Of a stretch of DNA of 64,000 nt, positions 25,366 to 36,565 are shown one piece after another; positions within the stretch are counted from its first letter, which is position 1, and every line of letters begins with the position of its first letter. Under the pieces are notes generated by a model. The model had not been told where the DNA came from, made no database searches, and was given only the letters and a program-made list of their open reading frames with translations. Both the position numbers and the translations under genes were made by a program. Source of the stretch: Viridibacillus arenosi (GTDB lineage Bacteria > Bacillota > Bacilli > Bacillales_A > Planococcaceae); NCBI RefSeq assembly GCF_001955655.1, contig NZ_MSPW01000012.1:83874-147873 (forward strand), in the 5' to 3' direction.

Positions 25366-26451
25366 TTATTCTTTATTAAATAATTGATCGACGCCTTGAG
25401 TGACAGTTAATCGGCCTAGTAGAATCTGCTCTTCTAAGCTTTTTACTTGTTGCTTGCGTTCTGGCACTCCGTAAAAAGAATCGATTAAATGATCCGTAAT
25501 CATTGAGCGGAACCATTCAGTTGTTTGTTCATTTCGCCTATTGTACCAATAATTCGATTCCTCACCAATCTCTTTAAACTGTAAAATCGTATCCCAAACT
25601 TTATCTAAGCCTTTATTTTCATACGATGAAACAGCCATAGATTGTGTCGTCCAGCCTGGTGTCGCTTGTTGTAGGAAGTGTATAAATTGTTTATATTCAG
25701 CAACTGTTTTTTTAGCAGAACGGACATTGTCACCATCAGCTTTATGAACAACAATTGTGTCAGCAAGTTCCATAATGCCTTTCTTCATGCCTTGTAGTTC
25801 ATCTCCAGCCCCTGTTAAAACGAGTAAAAGGAAGAAGTCTACCATGCCACGGACGATCGTTTCACTTTGTCCAACACCAACTGTTTCAATCAAAATAATA
25901 TCATAACCTGCTGCCTCACATAACAGCATTGTTTCTCGTGATTTTTTATGCACTCCACCGAGAGTTCCTGCAGATGGAGAAGGCCTGATAAAAGCACGTG
26001 GATTTCGCGTTAGCTCTTCCATTCTTGTTTTATCTCCGAGAATGCTCCCACCAGTCAGGCTAGAACTCGGATCGATGGCAAGTACAGCCACTCGATGTCC
26101 CATATCACATAATTTGCCACCAAATGCTTCGATAAATGTACTTTTACCAGCACCAGGGACACCTGTAATACCAACACGAATACTATTCCCAGTATGAGGC
26201 AATAGTTCTTGTAATAATTCTTGGCCCTTCTCTTTATGGTACTTATTCGTACTTTCTAAAAGAGTAATGGCTTTTGATAAATGGAGTCTAGAACCAGCCA
26301 GAACTTGCTTCGCGAGCTCTGAGATATTAATATCGTCATTATTCTTTTTACGGAATTTTTTTCGACCTGAGGGCGCCATTCCATCATGAGATGCGGCGAT
26401 ACCATCCATTACAAATAATGCACCATCGTCCATCCCTTTGTTGTGGTCCAT
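25366..26451 (-). CDS. meaB: MeaB, GTPase chaperone of methylmalonyl-CoA mutase
   Basis: 361 aa SIMIBI-class G protein that protects and reloads the B12-dependent mutase. Walker A GVPGAGKSTFIEA near residue 95, LAIDPSSSLTGGSILGDKTR (switch region), ETVGVGQSE (Walker B region), VHKADGDN (base recognition variant of NKxD). A 60-residue basic N-terminal extension precedes the G domain. The ATG overlaps the mutB stop by one base (TAATG), so translation is coupled. Confidence 0.94.
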   Translation of the reverse strand: MDHNKGMDDGALFVMDGIAASHDGMAPSGRKKFRKKNNDDINISELAKQVLAGSRLHLSKAITLLESTNKYHKEKGQELLQELLPHTGNSIRVGITGVPGAGKSTFIEAFGGKLCDMGHRVAVLAIDPSSSLTGGSILGDKTRMEELTRNPRAFIRPSPSAGTLGGVHKKSRETMLLCEAAGYDIILIETVGVGQSETIVRGMVDFFLLLVLTGAGDELQGMKKGIMELADTIVVHKADGDNVRSAKKTVAEYKQFIHFLQQATPGWTTQSMAVSSYENKGLDKVWDTILQFKEIGEESNYWYNRRNEQTTEWFRSMITDHLIDSFYGVPERKQQVKSLEEQILLGRLTVTQGVDQLFNKE

Positions 26452-28604
26452 TACTCTACCACTTCCTCGTAACCTAATTTTCTATAGATTTCTTCAATTA
26501 CTTTTTGTGCACTAACAGGGATTACTGTACCTGGTCCGAAAATAGCACAAGCGCCATTATCGTATAAGAATTGATAGTCTTGTGCTGGGATGACCCCGCC
26601 AACAACAATTAAAATGTCTTCGCGCCCAATTTTCTTTAACTCTTCTCGCAGTTCAGGCACTAGAGTTCTATGACCAGCTGCAAGTGAACTTACACCAACA
26701 ACATGAACATCATTTTCTACAGCCATTGCTGCAGTTTCAGCTGGTGTTTGGAATAATGGACTGATATCAACATCAAAACCAAGGTCTGCAAATGCTGTTG
26801 CAATTACTTTTGCTCCACGGTCATGACCATCTTGTCCCATTTTCGCAATTAGGATACGTGGACGACGGCCTTCGTTTTCTAAGAAGCCTTCAGCCATATC
26901 TTGTACTTCTCGAATCTCTTCTTCATTTGAGAAGTTTGCACTATAAACGCCACTAATTGAGCGAATAATTGCCTTATGACGACCCGAAACAACCTCAATC
27001 GCATCCGAAATTTCACCTAGCGTTGCGCGAGCACGTGCTGCATCTACTGCACAAGCTAATAAATTTTCACCGCCTGTTTCAGTTGCATTTGTAATACGTG
27101 CAAGTAAGCGTTGTACTTCTTTATCATCACGTTTGTCACGCATCGCCTTAATACGGTCAATTTGTTTTTGACGCACGATTGTGTTATCAATATTCAAAAT
27201 GTCGATTGGTTCTTCCTCTGTTAGACGGAATTTGTTAACACCGACAATTGTTTCAGCTTTAGAGTCAATTTTCGCTTGTCGTTTTGCAGCCGCTTCTTCA
27301 ATTTTCATTTTCGGAAGGCCTGTTTCAATCGCTTTCGCCATGCCACCTAGTTCTTCGATTTCTTCGATATGTTCCCATGCTTTTTTCATCAGTTCATCTG
27401 TTAATTTTTCAACGTAGAATGAACCGCCCCATGGATCGATTACTTTCGTCATTAACGTTTCTTCTTGTAAGAATAGTTGCGTATTACGTGCAATACGAGC
27501 TGAGAAATCCGTTGGTAGTGCGATAGCTTCATCTAGCGCATTTGTGTGCAATGATTGTGTATGCCCCATTGAAGATGCATTTGCCTCGATCAAAGTTCGA
27601 GTTACGTTATTAAAAGGATCCTGCTCTGTTAAAGACCATCCAGAAGTTTGTGAGTGTGTACGTAATGCTAATGTTTTTGGGTTCTTGGGATTGAATGTGC
27701 TCATCATTTGAGCCCAAATACGACGTCCAGCACGCATTTTAGCCACTTCCATATAGTAATTCATACCGATTGCCCAAAAGAACGACAGGCGCGGTGCAAA
27801 TGAATCGATATCGATTCCTGCTTTTAAACCAGTACGTACATATTCAAGACCATCTACTAAAGTGTAGCCAAGCTCAATATCTGCTGTTGCACCTGCTTCT
27901 TGTAAGTGGTAACCAGAAATAGAAATTGAATTAAATTTAGGCATGAAGTTTGAAGTATATTCGAAAATATCGGCAATAATTTTCATAGAAACAGCTGGTG
28001 GGTAAATATATGTATTACGCACCATGTACTCTTTTAAAATATCATTTTGTATTGTCCCAGCAAGTTTTTCAGGTGTTACACCTTGTTCTTCGGCCGCTAC
28101 AATATAAAAAGCTAAAATTGGTAATACTGCACCATTCATTGTCATTGATACTGACATTTGATCTAGTGGAATACCATCAAATAAGATTTTCATATCTTCA
28201 ATAGAGTCAATGGCAACACCTGCTTTACCTACATCCCCTGTTACACGAGGGTGATCTGAGTCATAACCACGGTGAGTGGCTAAGTCAAATGCTACTGACA
28301 GACCTTTTTGTCCCATCGCTAAGTTACGGCGGTAAAAAGCATTACTTTCTTCAGCAGTAGAAAAACCTGCATATTGGCGAACTGTCCATGGACGACCTAC
28401 ATACATCGTTGGATATGGTCCGCGTGTATTTGGTGCAATACCTGGCCAGTCTTTTAAGTGTTTTAAGTTATCTAAATCTTGCTCAGTATAAGTAGATTTG
28501 ATCTCTATGCCTTCATTAGTCATGAAATTTTTGTCTTCTTTTACTGCTTGATTAGCTGTTAATATGGCATCGATATCTATCTCTTTGAAATTTGGCTTAC
28601 TCAT
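26451..28604 (-). CDS. scpA: Methylmalonyl-CoA mutase large (catalytic) subunit
   Basis: 717 aa. Converts (R)-methylmalonyl-CoA to succinyl-CoA with adenosylcobalamin. N-terminal TIM barrel ([35 protein letters not shown]) binds the CoA ester; the C-terminal B12 domain has the cobalt-ligand motif DGHDRGAKV near residue 600. The start overlaps the mutA stop as ATGA. It forms an operon with mutA and meaB, between the bkd operon and yqi/yqj genes. Confidence 0.96.
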   Translation of the reverse strand: MSKPNFKEIDIDAILTANQAVKEDKNFMTNEGIEIKSTYTEQDLDNLKHLKDWPGIAPNTRGPYPTMYVGRPWTVRQYAGFSTAEESNAFYRRNLAMGQKGLSVAFDLATHRGYDSDHPRVTGDVGKAGVAIDSIEDMKILFDGIPLDQMSVSMTMNGAVLPILAFYIVAAEEQGVTPEKLAGTIQNDILKEYMVRNTYIYPPAVSMKIIADIFEYTSNFMPKFNSISISGYHLQEAGATADIELGYTLVDGLEYVRTGLKAGIDIDSFAPRLSFFWAIGMNYYMEVAKMRAGRRIWAQMMSTFNPKNPKTLALRTHSQTSGWSLTEQDPFNNVTRTLIEANASSMGHTQSLHTNALDEAIALPTDFSARIARNTQLFLQEETLMTKVIDPWGGSFYVEKLTDELMKKAWEHIEEIEELGGMAKAIETGLPKMKIEEAAAKRQAKIDSKAETIVGVNKFRLTEEEPIDILNIDNTIVRQKQIDRIKAMRDKRDDKEVQRLLARITNATETGGENLLACAVDAARARATLGEISDAIEVVSGRHKAIIRSISGVYSANFSNEEEIREVQDMAEGFLENEGRRPRILIAKMGQDGHDRGAKVIATAFADLGFDVDISPLFQTPAETAAMAVENDVHVVGVSSLAAGHRTLVPELREELKKIGREDILIVVGGVIPAQDYQFLYDNGACAIFGPGTVIPVSAQKVIEEIYRKLGYEEVVE

Positions 28605-30304
28605 AGTTGGACCCCCTTCACATCTGCTGTTAAGCTCGTCAATTTTTCGATGATATTTTGACCTGCGAAGATGAAACCATTTAAGCCTGCTTCAATCCAC
28701 TCATTTTGCTCTTCTTTGAACTTACCTGCTACATCTAGTGAGATATGTGCTGGCTTAACTTCTAATAGTGCTGGAATATATTCTTTCATCGCTTCATCTT
28801 GCCCACAAACTACGACAAATTTCGCATCTGTTGTAGATAACCAATCCTTCGCTCCATCCACCGATTGAATTTCAGGGCTTTTCTCTGGGACAATACCAGC
28901 TGTTGCAAAGAAGCCAGAGACGAAATCTGCACGTGGTTTGAATTGTTTTAATTGACCTATTGTTAGTAGTGCAACTTTAGGTTGGTTTTTAGCATAGTTT
29001 AAGCAAAGCTCTTCAAATGGTTTTGCTAGGCGATTGTAATCTGCGAATAACGGATTATTGCGCTCATCAATTTCATCTGCTGGGTTTGCGTATATATTCG
29101 TACCGATTAGCGATTTTTTACGTGTTTCTACTTCTTTCATACGCTGATCCATTGTTTCTTTTAATAAAGCATCTAATTGTCCATTTGATTTTACAGCATT
29201 GTATCCGCCTGCTTCTTGTAATTCATTAAATAATGCCCATGCTTCTTTAACTAATTCGGCAGTTAAAGTCTCGATGAAATATGAACCACCAGATGGATCA
29301 ATGATATGTTCTACATGTGTTTCTTCTTTAACAACTAATTGTACGTTTCGTGCAATACGGATAGATTTGTCATCTGGAGCAGATAAAACATCATGTGGAT
29401 GTACTGTACAAACGTCAGCGCCACCAAGAATGGCTGAAAACGCTTCATTACCTGCACGTAAAAGGTTCACGTACACATCTAATTTAGAGAAGCTACGTAA
29501 AGATGTTTCAGTAACAATTGCTACTGGTACGTCTTTATTAGTACCATAAGCTGATGTAAACGCTTTCCAAAGTACTCTGAAAGCACGGAGTTTAGCAATT
29601 TCAACGAAGAACTGAGTATCTACTGCAAAGGTAACAAAGAATTTCTCAGCAAATGATTCGATATCTTCTTCTGTTTCCATGTACCCGGCAGCTTGTAGTA
29701 ATGCGATAGCCAATTCTTGTACTGCATGCGCACCATCATAGTGAGCTTCTAGTACATTAGCGTTGCGTGTACGTACGTTATGGAACCCGTCTAAATTGAT
29801 AGTATCTGTACTAGATATGAATCCTTTAACAGCTTCTTTTTGGTCTTCGTTGATATAGTTAAATACTTGTAATAAAGCATCTTGATTGTTTTGTATATTC
29901 AGTTTGAATGAATTTTCAGTAATAAGTACTGACAATTCTTTCAAAGTTTGTTCATCCCATGCAAAATTCACACGACTATCAATATTAATAATATCGTTTC
30001 CTTTTGCCAAGGATTCTTTAACCCCTTGAAGTAAAGCTTCAGGTGAATCTGCAAATGTTTGTTGTGCTGCTAAGCATTCTTCCCCTGTTTTTAGTGAACG
30101 AATAGTCGAAACTTGTTCTGCTAATTTTCCATCTAATTTCTCAACTAGTTGGTCTTGTGTATAAATTGGCTCAAATGAAATACCCTCGATTGTTTTTGTA
30201 ATTAAAGATTCGAACGGTTTACCTTTTAAAGCCTTAACAGCAGATTCTTGCCATTGATCGTAATTAGCTTGTGAGAATTCAATTTCTTTCATATTGTTCT
30301 TCAT
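28601..30304 (-). CDS. mutA: Methylmalonyl-CoA mutase small subunit
   Basis: 567 aa. Partner of the large subunit with the same fold but non-catalytic: the B12-domain DxHxxG motif is missing (the corresponding stretch reads [19 protein letters not shown]), as is normal for small subunits. [19 protein letters not shown] matches the barrel end. Start choice: two in-frame ATGs (30304 and 30292); the G-rich ribosome-like site GGGGGG is unusually far (about 18 nt) from the first. Own promoter likely in the short gap after the bkdB terminator (TAAAAT at 30347-30352 on the minus strand is a candidate -10). Confidence 0.93.
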   Translation of the reverse strand: MKNNMKEIEFSQANYDQWQESAVKALKGKPFESLITKTIEGISFEPIYTQDQLVEKLDGKLAEQVSTIRSLKTGEECLAAQQTFADSPEALLQGVKESLAKGNDIINIDSRVNFAWDEQTLKELSVLITENSFKLNIQNNQDALLQVFNYINEDQKEAVKGFISSTDTINLDGFHNVRTRNANVLEAHYDGAHAVQELAIALLQAAGYMETEEDIESFAEKFFVTFAVDTQFFVEIAKLRAFRVLWKAFTSAYGTNKDVPVAIVTETSLRSFSKLDVYVNLLRAGNEAFSAILGGADVCTVHPHDVLSAPDDKSIRIARNVQLVVKEETHVEHIIDPSGGSYFIETLTAELVKEAWALFNELQEAGGYNAVKSNGQLDALLKETMDQRMKEVETRKKSLIGTNIYANPADEIDERNNPLFADYNRLAKPFEELCLNYAKNQPKVALLTIGQLKQFKPRADFVSGFFATAGIVPEKSPEIQSVDGAKDWLSTTDAKFVVVCGQDEAMKEYIPALLEVKPAHISLDVAGKFKEEQNEWIEAGLNGFIFAGQNIIEKLTSLTADVKGVQL

Positions 30305-30378
30305 GTGGACGCTAACTAGCTTCCCCCCTTCGGTAATTCTATTCCTATTTTACACAAGTATATCGAATCGCAAAAGTA

Positions 30379-30418
30379 TAAAAAAATCTGAAAATCGCAA
30401 TATTGCGATTTTCAGATT
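30379..30418 (-). terminator. Terminator of the bcd-bkd operon
   Basis: Perfect 16-bp stem (30385-30400 with 30403-30418), arms beginning AATCTGAAAATCGCAA, only TA between them, then T6 on the minus strand. It starts 4 bp after the bkdB stop and separates the bkd and mut operons. Confidence 0.88.
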
Positions 30419-30422
30419 ACTG

Positions 30423-31736
30423 TCAATAAATAGAAGTGTTGTCTTTCGATGTATTTTCGAGAATTTCTTTAACTCTAGCAAGAAATTTCCCGCAAATCAA
30501 TCCGTCTAAAACTCTATGATCTAAAGATAAACATAAATTTACTATATCTCTTGCAGCAAACATTCCACCATTCATAATTACTGGACGTTTAACAATTGAC
30601 TCGACTTGAATAATCGCTGCTTGTGGGTAATTAATAATTCCCATAGACTGCACCGAGCCAAATGATCCCGTATTATTTACAGTAAATGTTCCACCTTGCA
30701 TATCTTCAGATTTCAATTTACCAGCACGAACTTTTCCTGCAAGATCATTAATCTCTCTAGCAATGCCTTTTATTGACTTTTCATCGGCGTGTTTGATCAC
30801 CGGAACAAAAAGTGCATCTTCAGTTGCGACTGCAATAGAGATATGAATATCTTTTTTCTGAATAATTTTATCGCCTGCCCACATTGAATTCATCATCGGG
30901 AATTCCTTTAGAGCTTGCGCAATAGCTTTCACGAAAAAGGCAAAGTACGTAATGTTGTAACCTTCAGATTGTTTGAATTCAGTTTTAATGGAGTCACGGT
31001 AATTAACCAAGTTCGTAACGTCTGCTTCAACCATCATCCAAGCATGTGGTGCTTCATGTTTACTACGTAACATATTATTTGCGATTGCTTTTCGAATATT
31101 AGTTACAGGGATTTCAATATCACCTGGAGCTGTTTGTACTGCTGGAACAGGTTGTGACTTTTGTGGTTCAGGAGCCTGCGTTACTTGTTCAACAATTGCC
31201 TCCTGTGGTTGTTGCACTGCTGGACTACTTGTAGGAATGTTTCCACTATCCACAAGTTTTTGAATGTCTTTTCGTGTTATTCGCCCTTCAGCACCTGTAC
31301 CTTCTACTAATTGAAGATCTATATTATGTTCTTGCGCAAGCTTTAATACAGCTGGTGAATAGCGAGCCTTACCCGCACCACGATTCACTACTGGCACATT
31401 TATAGTTTGTTGAGGAGCTGGAGCTGGAGCTGGTACTGATGCTGGCTGTGAGATTTGCTCTGCCCGTTGTGAAGTAGGTTGTTGCTCTATTACCTCTTCT
31501 GTTTCAATTGTGCAGACGCTTTCACCAACAGCTAGTGTATTGCCTTCGCCAACGATTAATTCCTTAATGACACCTGAGAAAGATGACGGCAAATCTGCTG
31601 TGACTTTATCCGTATTCACTTCCGCCAAAGAATCGTATTTCTGCACTGTATCACCAGGTTTTACTAACCACTTCTCAATTGTACCTTCCGTAACACTTTC
31701 CCCAAGTTGAGGCATCTTAATTGTTTGAATTGCCAT
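30423..31736 (-). CDS. bkdB: Branched-chain alpha-keto acid dehydrogenase E2 (lipoyl transacylase)
   Basis: 437 aa core subunit of the BKD complex. Lipoyl domain at 1-80 with the lipoylated Lys in EVNTDKVTADLPSS; a Pro/Ala/Gln-rich linker; the peripheral-subunit-binding domain at about 120-155 (ARYSPAVLKLAQEHNIDLQL, GRITRKDI); a second linker; and the catalytic acyltransferase domain from about 210 with active-site SLDHRVLDG near the end. The ATG follows AAGGGGGAG. Last gene of its operon. Confidence 0.95.
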   Translation of the reverse strand: MAIQTIKMPQLGESVTEGTIEKWLVKPGDTVQKYDSLAEVNTDKVTADLPSSFSGVIKELIVGEGNTLAVGESVCTIETEEVIEQQPTSQRAEQISQPASVPAPAPAPQQTINVPVVNRGAGKARYSPAVLKLAQEHNIDLQLVEGTGAEGRITRKDIQKLVDSGNIPTSSPAVQQPQEAIVEQVTQAPEPQKSQPVPAVQTAPGDIEIPVTNIRKAIANNMLRSKHEAPHAWMMVEADVTNLVNYRDSIKTEFKQSEGYNITYFAFFVKAIAQALKEFPMMNSMWAGDKIIQKKDIHISIAVATEDALFVPVIKHADEKSIKGIAREINDLAGKVRAGKLKSEDMQGGTFTVNNTGSFGSVQSMGIINYPQAAIIQVESIVKRPVIMNGGMFAARDIVNLCLSLDHRVLDGLICGKFLARVKEILENTSKDNTSIY

Positions 31737-31755
31737 GAATATCTCCCCCTTTACA

Positions 31756-32739
31756 TCAGAACGCCGCTAATTCGCGCATTGCCTTTTCAACTTTTTCTGG
31801 ATTAATCATGAAATATTTTTCCATCGTCGGTGCATATGGCATTGCCGGTATGTCTGGTCCAGCAAGTCTTTTTATTGGTGCATCTAAATCGAATAAGCAG
31901 TTTTCTGCAATGATTGCTGCCACTTCGCCAATAATACTACCTTCTTTGTTGTCTTCGGTAACAAGTAGCACTTTTCCTGTTTTAGATGCCGCTTCAATAA
32001 TTGCCTCTTTATCTAATGGATAGATCGTGCGCAAATCTAGAATGTGAGCAGAAATACCGTCTTGCGCCAAACGTTCAGCTGCTTGTAATGCGAAGTGTAC
32101 TGCAAGACCGTAAGTAATTACAGTAATATCTTCCCCTTCACGTTTTACATCCGCCTTACCTATTTCGATCGTATAATCCTCTTCAGGAACCATACCTTTA
32201 ATAAGGCGATACGCTCGTTTATGTTCAAAAAATAACACAGGATCCTCATCACGAATAGCTGCTTTTAACAAACCTTTCGCATCGTAGGGAGTAGATGGAA
32301 TAACAATTTTCAAACCAGGCTGATTCGCAAATACAGCCTCTACTGATTGTGAATGATAAAGAGCACCGTGAATTCCGCCTCCGAATGGTGCGCGAATTAC
32401 TATCGGACAAGTCCAATCATTGTTTGAACGGTAACGAATACGTGATGCTTCTGAAATAATTTGATTGACTGCTGGCATAATAAAATCCGCAAATTGCATT
32501 TCAGCAATAGGTCTTAAACCGTACATTGCAGCACCGATTCCGACACCCGCAATCGCAGATTCTGCAAGCGGTGTATCTAACACTCGGTCTTCGCCAAACT
32601 GATCGTATAATCCTTGAGTTGCTTTAAAAACGCCACCTTTTCGGCCAACGTCTTCACCTAATATAAAAACACGCTCATCGCGTTCCATTTCTTCTTTCAT
32701 CGCAAGAGTAATTGCATCAATATAGGATAAAACTGCCAT
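31756..32739 (-). CDS. bkdAB: Branched-chain alpha-keto acid dehydrogenase E1 beta
   Basis: 327 aa beta chain of the thiamine-diphosphate E1 decarboxylase. It opens with the transketolase pyrimidine-binding domain (LGEDVGRKGGVFKATQGLYD, DTPLAESAIAGVGIGAA) and ends with the transketolase C-terminal domain (VLLVTEDNKEGSIIGEVAA). Start overlaps the E1 alpha stop by one base (TAATG), so the two E1 chains are made in step. Confidence 0.96.
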   Translation of the reverse strand: MAVLSYIDAITLAMKEEMERDERVFILGEDVGRKGGVFKATQGLYDQFGEDRVLDTPLAESAIAGVGIGAAMYGLRPIAEMQFADFIMPAVNQIISEASRIRYRSNNDWTCPIVIRAPFGGGIHGALYHSQSVEAVFANQPGLKIVIPSTPYDAKGLLKAAIRDEDPVLFFEHKRAYRLIKGMVPEEDYTIEIGKADVKREGEDITVITYGLAVHFALQAAERLAQDGISAHILDLRTIYPLDKEAIIEAASKTGKVLLVTEDNKEGSIIGEVAAIIAENCLFDLDAPIKRLAGPDIPAMPYAPTMEKYFMINPEKVEKAMRELAAF

Positions 32740-33755
32740 TAGATACTCCCTCCATCTTCAGCATAGACGAATTTTAGCGCATCTTCTGGAGCAGCATATG
32801 GAGCTTGCTCTGCATAATCCGTCGCTTCGTTTACTTCTGTCATAATGCGTTCATTGATCTCTATTTCGAGAGCATCTGTTAAAATCCCTTGCTCATGCAA
32901 GTATTTTGCAAATGTAATGATTGGATCTGTAGCACGGCCTTCTGCTAAGTCTTCTGCCGTACGATATTGACGATCATCATCATCAGAAGAGTGAGCAGTT
33001 AAGCGATAAGTTACCGTTTCAATTAAGCTAGGTCCTTCCCCATTACGAGCACGGTCAGCTGCTTCTTTAACCACCTTATATACTTCAATTGGATCTTTAC
33101 CATCTACAGTAACACCTGGCATCCCGTATCCAACTGCACGATCTGAAACATTTTTACACGCTAATTGTTTTTCAACGGGTACTGAAATCGCATATTTATT
33201 GTTTTCAACCATAATAATTACTGGTAATTTGTGTACTCCTGCAAAGTTTGCTCCTTCATGAAAATCTCCTTGGTTAGAAGAACCTTCTCCGAGAGTAACA
33301 AATGTGATGAAATCTTTCTTTTGCATTTTACCCGCAAGTGCAACCCCAACAGCATGAGGGACTTGTGTCGTAACAGGTGATGATCCTGTTAAAATGCGAT
33401 TTTTCTTTTGACCGAAGTGCCCCGGCATTTGACGTCCACCTGAGTTTGGATCTTCCGCCTTAGCAAAGGCAGATAGCATTAACTCTTTTGTTGTCATACC
33501 AAAGTGAAGAACAACTCCCATATCACGATAATATGGAGCAATATAATCTTTTTTGTTATCAAGTGCATAGGCCGCACCTACTTGCGCTGCTTCTTGCCCT
33601 TGACAAGAAATCACAAACGGAATTTTTCCAGCACGGTTTAATAGCCACATACGTTCATCGATTCTACGTGCAAGTAACATTGTTTCGTACATTTTCAGTA
33701 CATCTTCGTTTGTTAAACCGATTGCTTCATGACGATTTTCAACCTTTTTAACCAT
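32739..33755 (-). CDS. bkdAA: Branched-chain alpha-keto acid dehydrogenase E1 alpha
   Basis: 338 aa alpha chain of the E1 that decarboxylates 2-oxo acids from Leu, Ile and Val. The thiamine-diphosphate motif is GEGSSNQGDFHEGANFAGVH...NNKYAIS around 160-190; the phosphorylation-loop-like AHSSDDDDRQYR lies near 260. ATG with AAGGAG 10 nt upstream. Middle of the bcd-lpdV-bkdAA-bkdAB-bkdB operon. Confidence 0.96.
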   Translation of the reverse strand: MVKKVENRHEAIGLTNEDVLKMYETMLLARRIDERMWLLNRAGKIPFVISCQGQEAAQVGAAYALDNKKDYIAPYYRDMGVVLHFGMTTKELMLSAFAKAEDPNSGGRQMPGHFGQKKNRILTGSSPVTTQVPHAVGVALAGKMQKKDFITFVTLGEGSSNQGDFHEGANFAGVHKLPVIIMVENNKYAISVPVEKQLACKNVSDRAVGYGMPGVTVDGKDPIEVYKVVKEAADRARNGEGPSLIETVTYRLTAHSSDDDDRQYRTAEDLAEGRATDPIITFAKYLHEQGILTDALEIEINERIMTEVNEATDYAEQAPYAAPEDALKFVYAEDGGSI

Positions 33756-33771
33756 TTATCCCAGCTCCTTC

Positions 33772-35199
33772 TTACATATGAATTGCATTACCATCAACTG
33801 CTAATGCTGCTTCTCCAAGTACCTCACTTAAGGTCGGATGTGGATGTACACTATGCGCAATTTCCCAAGGAGTTGCATCTAACACCATTGCAAGGCCCGC
33901 TTCAGCAATCATATCTGTTACATGTGGCCCAATCATGTGCACTCCCACAAGATCGTTAGTCTCACTATTCGCTATCATCTTCACAAAGCCTTCTGATTCA
34001 CCGTAAACAAGCGCTTTGCCAATTGCTTTAAAAGGAAACTTACCAACTTTAATAGGAATTCCCTCTTTCTTCGCCTGTTCTTCAGTTAAACCAACACTTG
34101 CTGCCTCAGGACTTGAGTAAATACAACGAGAAATCCATTTGTCATCTACTTTTTCAGTTGTGATTCCTGCAATATGCTCTATAGCATGCATACCTTCATG
34201 GGAAGCAACATGAGCAAGCTGCAAACCACCAATGACATCCCCAATGGCATATATATGTGATTCCTTTGTTTGAAAGTGATTATTTGTTTGGATAAAGCCA
34301 TTTTCTACAACAATCTCTGTGTTCTCTAGTCCTATACCTTCTACATTTGCCTGTCTGCCAACCGAAACAAGTATTTTGTCTGCATTATAATTTTGATTTT
34401 CGCCCAATACTTCTGCTTCTATTGATACTTTATTATTTGCAATTGACAGCGTATCTGCTAATACTTTTGCAGAAGTTACAAATTTAATCCCTTTATTCTC
34501 TAATAACTTTTTCATTTCTTTTGAAATATCTTGATCTTCAGTTGGTAGTATACGATCTGCATATTCAATAACAGTTACTTTAACACCAAAATCGTTTAAC
34601 ATTGATGCCCATTCAATCCCGATGACACCACCACCAACAATTATAATGGATGCTGGAAGCTCTTTTAACGCAAGCGCTTCATCAGAAGTAATGACGAATT
34701 CACCGTCAATTGTTAACCCTGGTAACGTACGTGGTCTAGAACCTGTAGCCACAATAACATTTTGAGGAATAAGCATTTCATTTTCCTCACCGCTTACCAG
34801 TTCAACCGAAATTGTTCCTGGCATGGGCGAGAAGATAGAAGGTCCAAGAATTCGACCAGTTCCTTCATAAACGTCGATCTTGCCTTTCTTCATCAATGCT
34901 TGCACACCTTGATGTAATTGTGCCACTATGGAATCTTTTCTTTCCTGCACTCTACTAAAATCAAGCGTTACTTCTCCTGTATTCACTCCAAATGAAGAAG
35001 CATGATTCTTGGTTGTCGCAAAGACTTCCGCACTTCTAAGTAATGCTTTACTTGGAATACAACCTTTATGTAAACATGTACCCCCTAGCTTCCCTTTTTC
35101 AACAACGGCTGTTTTTAATCCAAGTTTTGCTGCTCGAATTGCTGCTACGTAGCCACCTGTACCGCCACCTAAAATAACCACATCATAGTCCTTAGCCAT
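33772..35199 (-). CDS. lpdV: Dihydrolipoyl dehydrogenase of the BKD complex (E3)
   Basis: 475 aa FAD enzyme that reoxidises E2 dihydrolipoamide with NAD+. FAD site VVILGGGTGGYVAAIRA at the start, redox disulfide GGTCLHKGCIPSKALL, NAD site IIVGGGVIGIEWAS, and catalytic HPHPTLSE at the C-terminus. The ATG at 35199 is chosen (AAAGGAAG, 7 nt); the open frame extends 25 codons upstream with unrelated sequence. It is 16 bp from bkdAA and dedicated to this operon. Confidence 0.95.
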   Translation of the reverse strand: MAKDYDVVILGGGTGGYVAAIRAAKLGLKTAVVEKGKLGGTCLHKGCIPSKALLRSAEVFATTKNHASSFGVNTGEVTLDFSRVQERKDSIVAQLHQGVQALMKKGKIDVYEGTGRILGPSIFSPMPGTISVELVSGEENEMLIPQNVIVATGSRPRTLPGLTIDGEFVITSDEALALKELPASIIIVGGGVIGIEWASMLNDFGVKVTVIEYADRILPTEDQDISKEMKKLLENKGIKFVTSAKVLADTLSIANNKVSIEAEVLGENQNYNADKILVSVGRQANVEGIGLENTEIVVENGFIQTNNHFQTKESHIYAIGDVIGGLQLAHVASHEGMHAIEHIAGITTEKVDDKWISRCIYSSPEAASVGLTEEQAKKEGIPIKVGKFPFKAIGKALVYGESEGFVKMIANSETNDLVGVHMIGPHVTDMIAEAGLAMVLDATPWEIAHSVHPHPTLSEVLGEAALAVDGNAIHM

Positions 35200-35335
35200 T
35201 TGAACACTTCCTTTCATCCACCATGTAAAACTAGCTCTATTATAATATAACATTTCGTAGTTGACATTCCCCAATGCCAGCCTATTAAACTCACAAACTT
35301 ATTTGCAGTTCGTAAACTCTTCTCCCATTATAAAT

Positions 35336-35375
35336 CCGTTCAGAAATGAAGTACCCCTACCTTATTTCTGAACGG
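35336..35375. terminator. Hairpin between bcd and lpdV
   Basis: 12-bp perfect stem CCGTTCAGAAAT/ATTTCTGAACGG with a 16-nt loop, 8 bp after the bcd stop. The T-rich side (CCCTTTTATT) faces the plus strand, so on the minus strand it is not a full intrinsic terminator. It may attenuate read-through from bcd or stabilise its mRNA 3' end. Confidence 0.5.
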
Positions 35376-35383
35376 CCCTTTTA

Positions 35384-36478
35384 TTAACGATTAGTTAAAA
35401 TGTGCTTTCCATTTTGCAAAAATGTGCTACGTGATTTTGCCATTCTCTCAATACGTTCTTCTGCTAAACGATTAGCAGCTAAATACGTTGGAATTCCATC
35501 ACGTTTTGCTATATCTATTACTTTCTCTATATTATCGTAAATTCCTTCTACACGCTTCATCGCACGGTCACGGTTGTAGCCATACAATTCATCTGCAACA
35601 TTGATTACTCCACCTGCATTAATAACATAATCCGGAGCATAAATGATTCCCTCATTATGAATAATATCTCCGTGAATTGAGTCTTTCAACTGGTTGTTAG
35701 CTGATCCAGCAATGACTTTTGCTCTTAGTTGCGGAATAGTTTCATCATTAATAATAGCACCAAGTGCACATGGTGCAAAAATGTCTACATCTTGAGCATA
35801 GATATCTGTTGGGTCAACAGCAGTTGCACCAAAGTCTTCTACCACTCTCTTTACAGCGCTTTCATTTATATCTGTGACGATTAATTGCGCGCCTTCTTCG
35901 TGTAAATATTTGCACAGTGTGTATGCTACGTTTCCTAAGCCCTGTACAGCAATTTTCTTACCTTCTAAGTGCTCGCTACCAAATGCCTCTTTAGCAGCTG
36001 CCTTCATACCCACAAATACACCATATGCAGTTACTGGCGATGGGTTCCCCGATGAACCAAATGCAGGAGAAATACCTGTTACATAATTTGTTTCTTCATG
36101 AATTAAATCCATATCTGCTACAGTTGTACCAACATCTTCTGCTGTAATATATCTACCATTCAAACCTTGGACGAATCTTCCTAGCGCACGGAACATTTCT
36201 TCATTTTTATCTTTTAAAGGATCTCCGATGATTACTGTTTTTCCCCCACCGAGATTTAACCCCGCAGCTGCATTTTTATAAGTCATGCCACGTGCTAGGC
36301 GCAAAGCATCTTCAATCGCTTCTTCCTCTGAAGCATATGTCCACATACGAGTACCACCAAGTGCTGGTCCTAAAGTTGTGTCGTGTATAGCTACTATAGC
36401 TTTTAGTCCTGAAGTTTTATCCTGACAAAACACTAATTGTTCGTAATCATATTTCTCCATGTATTTGAAAATTTCCAT
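35384..36478 (-). CDS. bcd: Leucine dehydrogenase
   Basis: 364 aa NAD-dependent oxidative deaminase of Leu, Val and Ile, feeding the BKD complex. N-terminal substrate domain with [10 protein letters not shown] and catalytic Lys in [14 protein letters not shown] (about residues 76-89); NAD-binding domain with [15 protein letters not shown] near 185; [12 protein letters not shown] and GSANNQL follow. The ATG has GGGGGC upstream. It is the first gene behind the sigma-54 promoter at 36566. Usual length for the family. Confidence 0.96.
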   Translation of the reverse strand: MEIFKYMEKYDYEQLVFCQDKTSGLKAIVAIHDTTLGPALGGTRMWTYASEEEAIEDALRLARGMTYKNAAAGLNLGGGKTVIIGDPLKDKNEEMFRALGRFVQGLNGRYITAEDVGTTVADMDLIHEETNYVTGISPAFGSSGNPSPVTAYGVFVGMKAAAKEAFGSEHLEGKKIAVQGLGNVAYTLCKYLHEEGAQLIVTDINESAVKRVVEDFGATAVDPTDIYAQDVDIFAPCALGAIINDETIPQLRAKVIAGSANNQLKDSIHGDIIHNEGIIYAPDYVINAGGVINVADELYGYNRDRAMKRVEGIYDNIEKVIDIAKRDGIPTYLAANRLAEERIERMAKSRSTFLQNGKHILTNR

Positions 36479-36565
36479 TGTGGTGCCCCCTTTGATATGT
36501 TGACCAATCTTTTAAAAAAGAACTTAGTCATCTTTTACCCTAGTTTTCTAGGTCACTATATTATT

